Assembly (NCBI RefSeq): GCF_019923745.1
Contig: NZ_JAANOG010000004.1
Span: 1 to 64,000, forward strand
Source of the DNA: Aquirufa aurantiipilula
GTDB taxonomy: Bacteria; Bacteroidota; Bacteroidia; Cytophagales; Spirosomataceae
Direction of reading: 5' to 3'
Length of the DNA: 64,000 nucleotides
Below the pieces are notes generated by a model. That model saw nothing but the letters and a program-made list of their open reading frames with translations. It ran no database searches and was not told where the DNA came from. The translations under genes were made by a program, and so were the position numbers. This document shows positions 62,016-64,000 of this stretch, in pieces. The stretch's first letter is position 1. Each line of letters opens with the position of its first letter.

Positions 62016-62258
62016 ATGGCACGTCCAGTTGCAGTTTGGATTAACGTTTTTTTTCGTTTTTTTGCCGCAATAGCTTATTTCTTGTTAGGCTATTACATTG
62101 GATTCTGGTCAGAATTTCAACTCGGTATGTTGATGGACATGCCAACTACTTTTTGGCTTGGGATTTTGTTTATGCTGTACGGTTTATTTCGTATTTGGCG
62201 TGCTTTTTTATATGTTAGTGAAACAAAAGATCCAGATTATGGCAATTATGAAGATTAA
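62016..62258 (+). CDS. Small two-helix membrane protein
   Basis: This is an 80-residue protein with two hydrophobic helices (INVFFRFFAAIAYFLLGYYIGF and TTFWLGILFMLYGLFRIWRAFLY) and an acidic tail (SETKDPDYGNYED). It matches no named family I know. The ATG at 62016 is used, since the earlier start is a TTG in the hairpin region. Its stop overlaps the start of the next gene, so it is probably translated with the PstS-like protein. It may be an accessory to it or to the Exb complex. Confidence 0.75.
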   Translation: MARPVAVWINVFFRFFAAIAYFLLGYYIGFWSEFQLGMLMDMPTTFWLGILFMLYGLFRIWRAFLYVSETKDPDYGNYED

Positions 62259-63192
62259 ATATGTAGGGCTAAGCTTGTTATTATTAGCCAGTATTATTTC
62301 TTGTAGCAAATCCAAGGACAGTAAATTTTCCGATGGACCAGCACAGGGAGAAATTTCAGTAGCTGTTGATGAATCTTTTCAGCCCTTGTTATTAGCTGAA
62401 AAATCCGCCTTTGAAAATAATTATCATTTTGCTAAAATCAATTTTGATTTTCATGCAGAAAATGAAGCTATTGCCGACTTACTAAATGAAAAAGTCCGAG
62501 CAGTGGTGGTCACGCGTGATTTGACCGAAAAAGAAAAGGAAATTTTTACGAGAGAAAAAGTGACCTATCGCAGTTATAATTTTGCTGCTGATGGCTTAGC
62601 TCTATTGGTTCATCCCCAAAATGTGGATACGCTTTTGTCTTTACCTTCTTTGAAGTCCTTATTAACTGGAAAGAATACAACCTGGGAGTCCTTAGGTGCT
62701 AAAAGTCTTCGTGGTGAGGTGGCACTGGTGGTGGATAAAGCGAATTCTAGTAACATTAAATTCTTGGTTGATAAATTTGGCCTTGATATCAATAAACCAC
62801 TACCAATTTTCGCTGCTGGTTCTAATAAGGCTGTGATTGAATACGTAAAAACACATAAAAATGCCTTAGGTTTAATTGGCTCTAATTGGATTAGTGATGG
62901 GGATAATCCAACATCTTTGGGTTTTATTCGTTCTGTTCATGTGATGTCTGTCAGTGAAAAAGATAGCCAATCTGCCACTGATTTTTATCAACCTTTTGGT
63001 TATAATTTGGCATTGAAGAAATACCCATTGCGTCGAGATGTCAAGATTATTCTGAAAGAATCACACATGGGTTTGGGTACTGGATTTGTGAATTATGTGT
63101 GTGGAGATATGGGACAATTGGTCGTTTTGAAAGCTGGACTAATTCCTCTGACCCGCCCTATCACGATTAGGCAGTATCAAATTAGCCAATAG
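62248..63192 (+). CDS. PstS-like substrate-binding lipoprotein
   Basis: This is a protein of about 314 residues. A lipoprotein signal (MKIKYVGLSLLLLASIISC, Cys19) precedes a phosphate-binding-protein-like fold: GEISVAVDESFQPLL, VVVTRDLTEKE, DGLALLVHPQN, VDKANSSNIKFLVDKFG and a long C-terminal lobe. The gene is not beside pstCAB; instead it sits in the TonB operon region, as is common in Bacteroidota, so it may not be a phosphate transporter subunit. ATG 62248 gives the best lipoprotein signal; ATG 62239 is also possible. It overlaps the small membrane protein gene by 11 bp. Confidence 0.83.
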   Translation: MKIKYVGLSLLLLASIISCSKSKDSKFSDGPAQGEISVAVDESFQPLLLAEKSAFENNYHFAKINFDFHAENEAIADLLNEKVRAVVVTRDLTEKEKEIFTREKVTYRSYNFAADGLALLVHPQNVDTLLSLPSLKSLLTGKNTTWESLGAKSLRGEVALVVDKANSSNIKFLVDKFGLDINKPLPIFAAGSNKAVIEYVKTHKNALGLIGSNWISDGDNPTSLGFIRSVHVMSVSEKDSQSATDFYQPFGYNLALKKYPLRRDVKIILKESHMGLGTGFVNYVCGDMGQLVVLKAGLIPLTRPITIRQYQISQ

Positions 63193-63239
63193 GCCATATT
63201 TAATTGGCATTGTCTAATAAAATATTGAAGAATTATAAT

Positions 63240-63247
63240 TAATTTTG
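63240..63247 (+). promoter_or_regulatory. Candidate -7 element for the terminal TPR gene
   Basis: TAATTTTG matches TAnnTTTG, with a predicted start near 63254 and a leader of about 90 bases. The nearest TTG upstream (63210-63212) is too far away for a normal -33 box. Confidence 0.4.
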
Positions 63248-63343
63248 TAGTTCGTAAAAAACTAAACTTTTACGATATTTAATTGAATTATTTCAATTTA
63301 AGGCCTGAGAATTATTAAGAATCGCAATTAATTTAAAATTACA

Positions 63344-64000
63344 ATGAAGAAAATGAAATCGTGGATACTGGGTTTGGGATTATTAGTATCCAATGTGGCC
63401 TTCGGGCAAACAATCCAAGATGGTTTGCATTTTTTAGATCGTCATCAGCCAAGTAGAGCAAAACAAGTATTTGAATCTTTGGTAGCTGCTGCTCCAACAG
63501 GTGAGAATTACTATTTTCTTGGTTATTACTACTTGAATCTACGTGATTGGGATAATGCCAAAGCGGCCTTTGAAAAAGGTAAAGCAGCAGATCCTAAAAA
63601 CTATTTAAATCAAGTAGGTTTAGCATCTATTTTGGTTGGTCAAAACAATGTTTCAGCTGCCAAAGCTGAATTTGATCGTATCATTAAAGAAACGAAAGAG
63701 AAAAATCCTGATGTATTACACCGTATCGCAGAAGCATATGAGATGTTTTATGTTTTAGGTAAAGAAGATAGCTTCAATGCTAACAACAATGATCCAGGTG
63801 AGGCTATTCGTTTGATTGATTTAATTCAAGAAAAAACAAAGAAGGTTCCTAATGCAGCTCAGTACATTGTTAAAGGAGATGCATTCTTGATTAAGAATGA
63901 TGGTGGTAACGCGGTAACCGCTTATGAGCAAGCTTTATTACAAGATCCTAGAAATGTAAAGGCGAAAGTGAAAATCGGTATTGTGTATTTACGTGGTAAA
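63344..64000 (+). CDS. TPR protein, partial (runs off the window)
   Basis: The frame is open from ATG 63344 to the end, 219 codons with no stop. A signal peptide (MKKMKSWILGLGLLVSNVAFG) is followed by TPR units: GLHFLDRHQPSRAKQVFESLV, YYLNLRDWDNAKAAFEKGKAADP, ASILVGQNNVSAAKAEFDRII and GGNAVTAYEQALLQDPRN. Periplasmic TPR proteins follow the exb-tonB-pstS block in many Bacteroidota; the role is unknown. A separate promoter is likely because of the 151-bp gap. The true length is not visible. Confidence 0.88.
   Translation, partial: MKKMKSWILGLGLLVSNVAFGQTIQDGLHFLDRHQPSRAKQVFESLVAAAPTGENYYFLGYYYLNLRDWDNAKAAFEKGKAADPKNYLNQVGLASILVGQNNVSAAKAEFDRIIKETKEKNPDVLHRIAEAYEMFYVLGKEDSFNANNNDPGEAIRLIDLIQEKTKKVPNAAQYIVKGDAFLIKNDGGNAVTAYEQALLQDPRNVKAKVKIGIVYLRGK

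Overview
The window is a piece of an AT-rich chromosome from a member of the Bacteroidota, most likely a gliding, pigmented Cytophagales-type bacterium; I cannot name the genus from sequence alone. The evidence is a gliding-motility lipoprotein GldB, a secreted protein with a type IX secretion C-terminal domain, a CrtZ-type carotenoid hydroxylase, an ExbB/ExbD/ExbD/TonB operon with a PstS-like protein, Bacteroidota-specific families (DUF2795, DUF349, Mpl, DciA), several TAnnTTTG promoter elements, and almost no Shine-Dalgarno sequences.

Layout. 1-343: end of an rRNA operon (3' end of 23S, 5S, terminator). 512-7850: a membrane-anchored kelch-like regulator, then a leftward block valS-gldB-ABC exporter-Fur family regulator. 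7983-11314: crtZ facing a leftward sulfate-assimilation operon (APS reductase, cysD, cysN). 11442-14416: an AlbA_2 protein translationally coupled to a lipoprotein that joins a cytochrome c-like domain to a complete PHM/DBM-type copper monooxygenase module, followed by a dienelactone hydrolase-family protein. 14738-18119: kup, a HIT protein and gpsA. 18158-23931: a leftward TonB-like / giant TPR / beta-barrel cluster. 24374-30577: small DUF proteins, a fused pectin esterase-polygalacturonase (CE12-GH28), MoxR, DUF486 and EttA. 30797-38530: DUF349, mpl, a fold-III arginine decarboxylase, a 40-residue putative lipoprotein, glpK-glpF and ruvB. 38548-38749: a concentric palindromic repeat element. 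38788-42349: a Met-rich secreted protein divergent from a histidine kinase/response regulator pair. 42342-50403: serS-lysC-ribH-TPR, glpD, DUF2795, cutC and an ftsZ outside any division cluster. 50466-58658: M28 peptidase, thioredoxin-like protein, YifB, LD-carboxypeptidase, a three-gene glycan operon and DciA. 59013-64000: exbB-exbD-exbD-tonB, a small membrane protein, a PstS-like lipoprotein and a TPR protein cut by the window edge.

How it fits together. Much of the window is housekeeping: translation (valS, serS, EttA), wall recycling (Mpl, LD-carboxypeptidase), division and replication (FtsZ, DciA, RuvB). Around it is an envelope programme typical of the phylum: TonB energisation, TPR and barrel proteins, T9SS cargo and gliding. 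Glycerol metabolism (glpF, glpK, glpD, gpsA) is present but split over three loci. The most unusual items are the cytochrome-PHM fusion lipoprotein, the 202-bp concentric inverted-repeat element, the CE12-GH28 fusion and the second TonB-like gene that keeps the N-terminal half and linker of the main TonB but not its C-terminal domain. I see no phage, IS transposase, CRISPR array or classical defence island.
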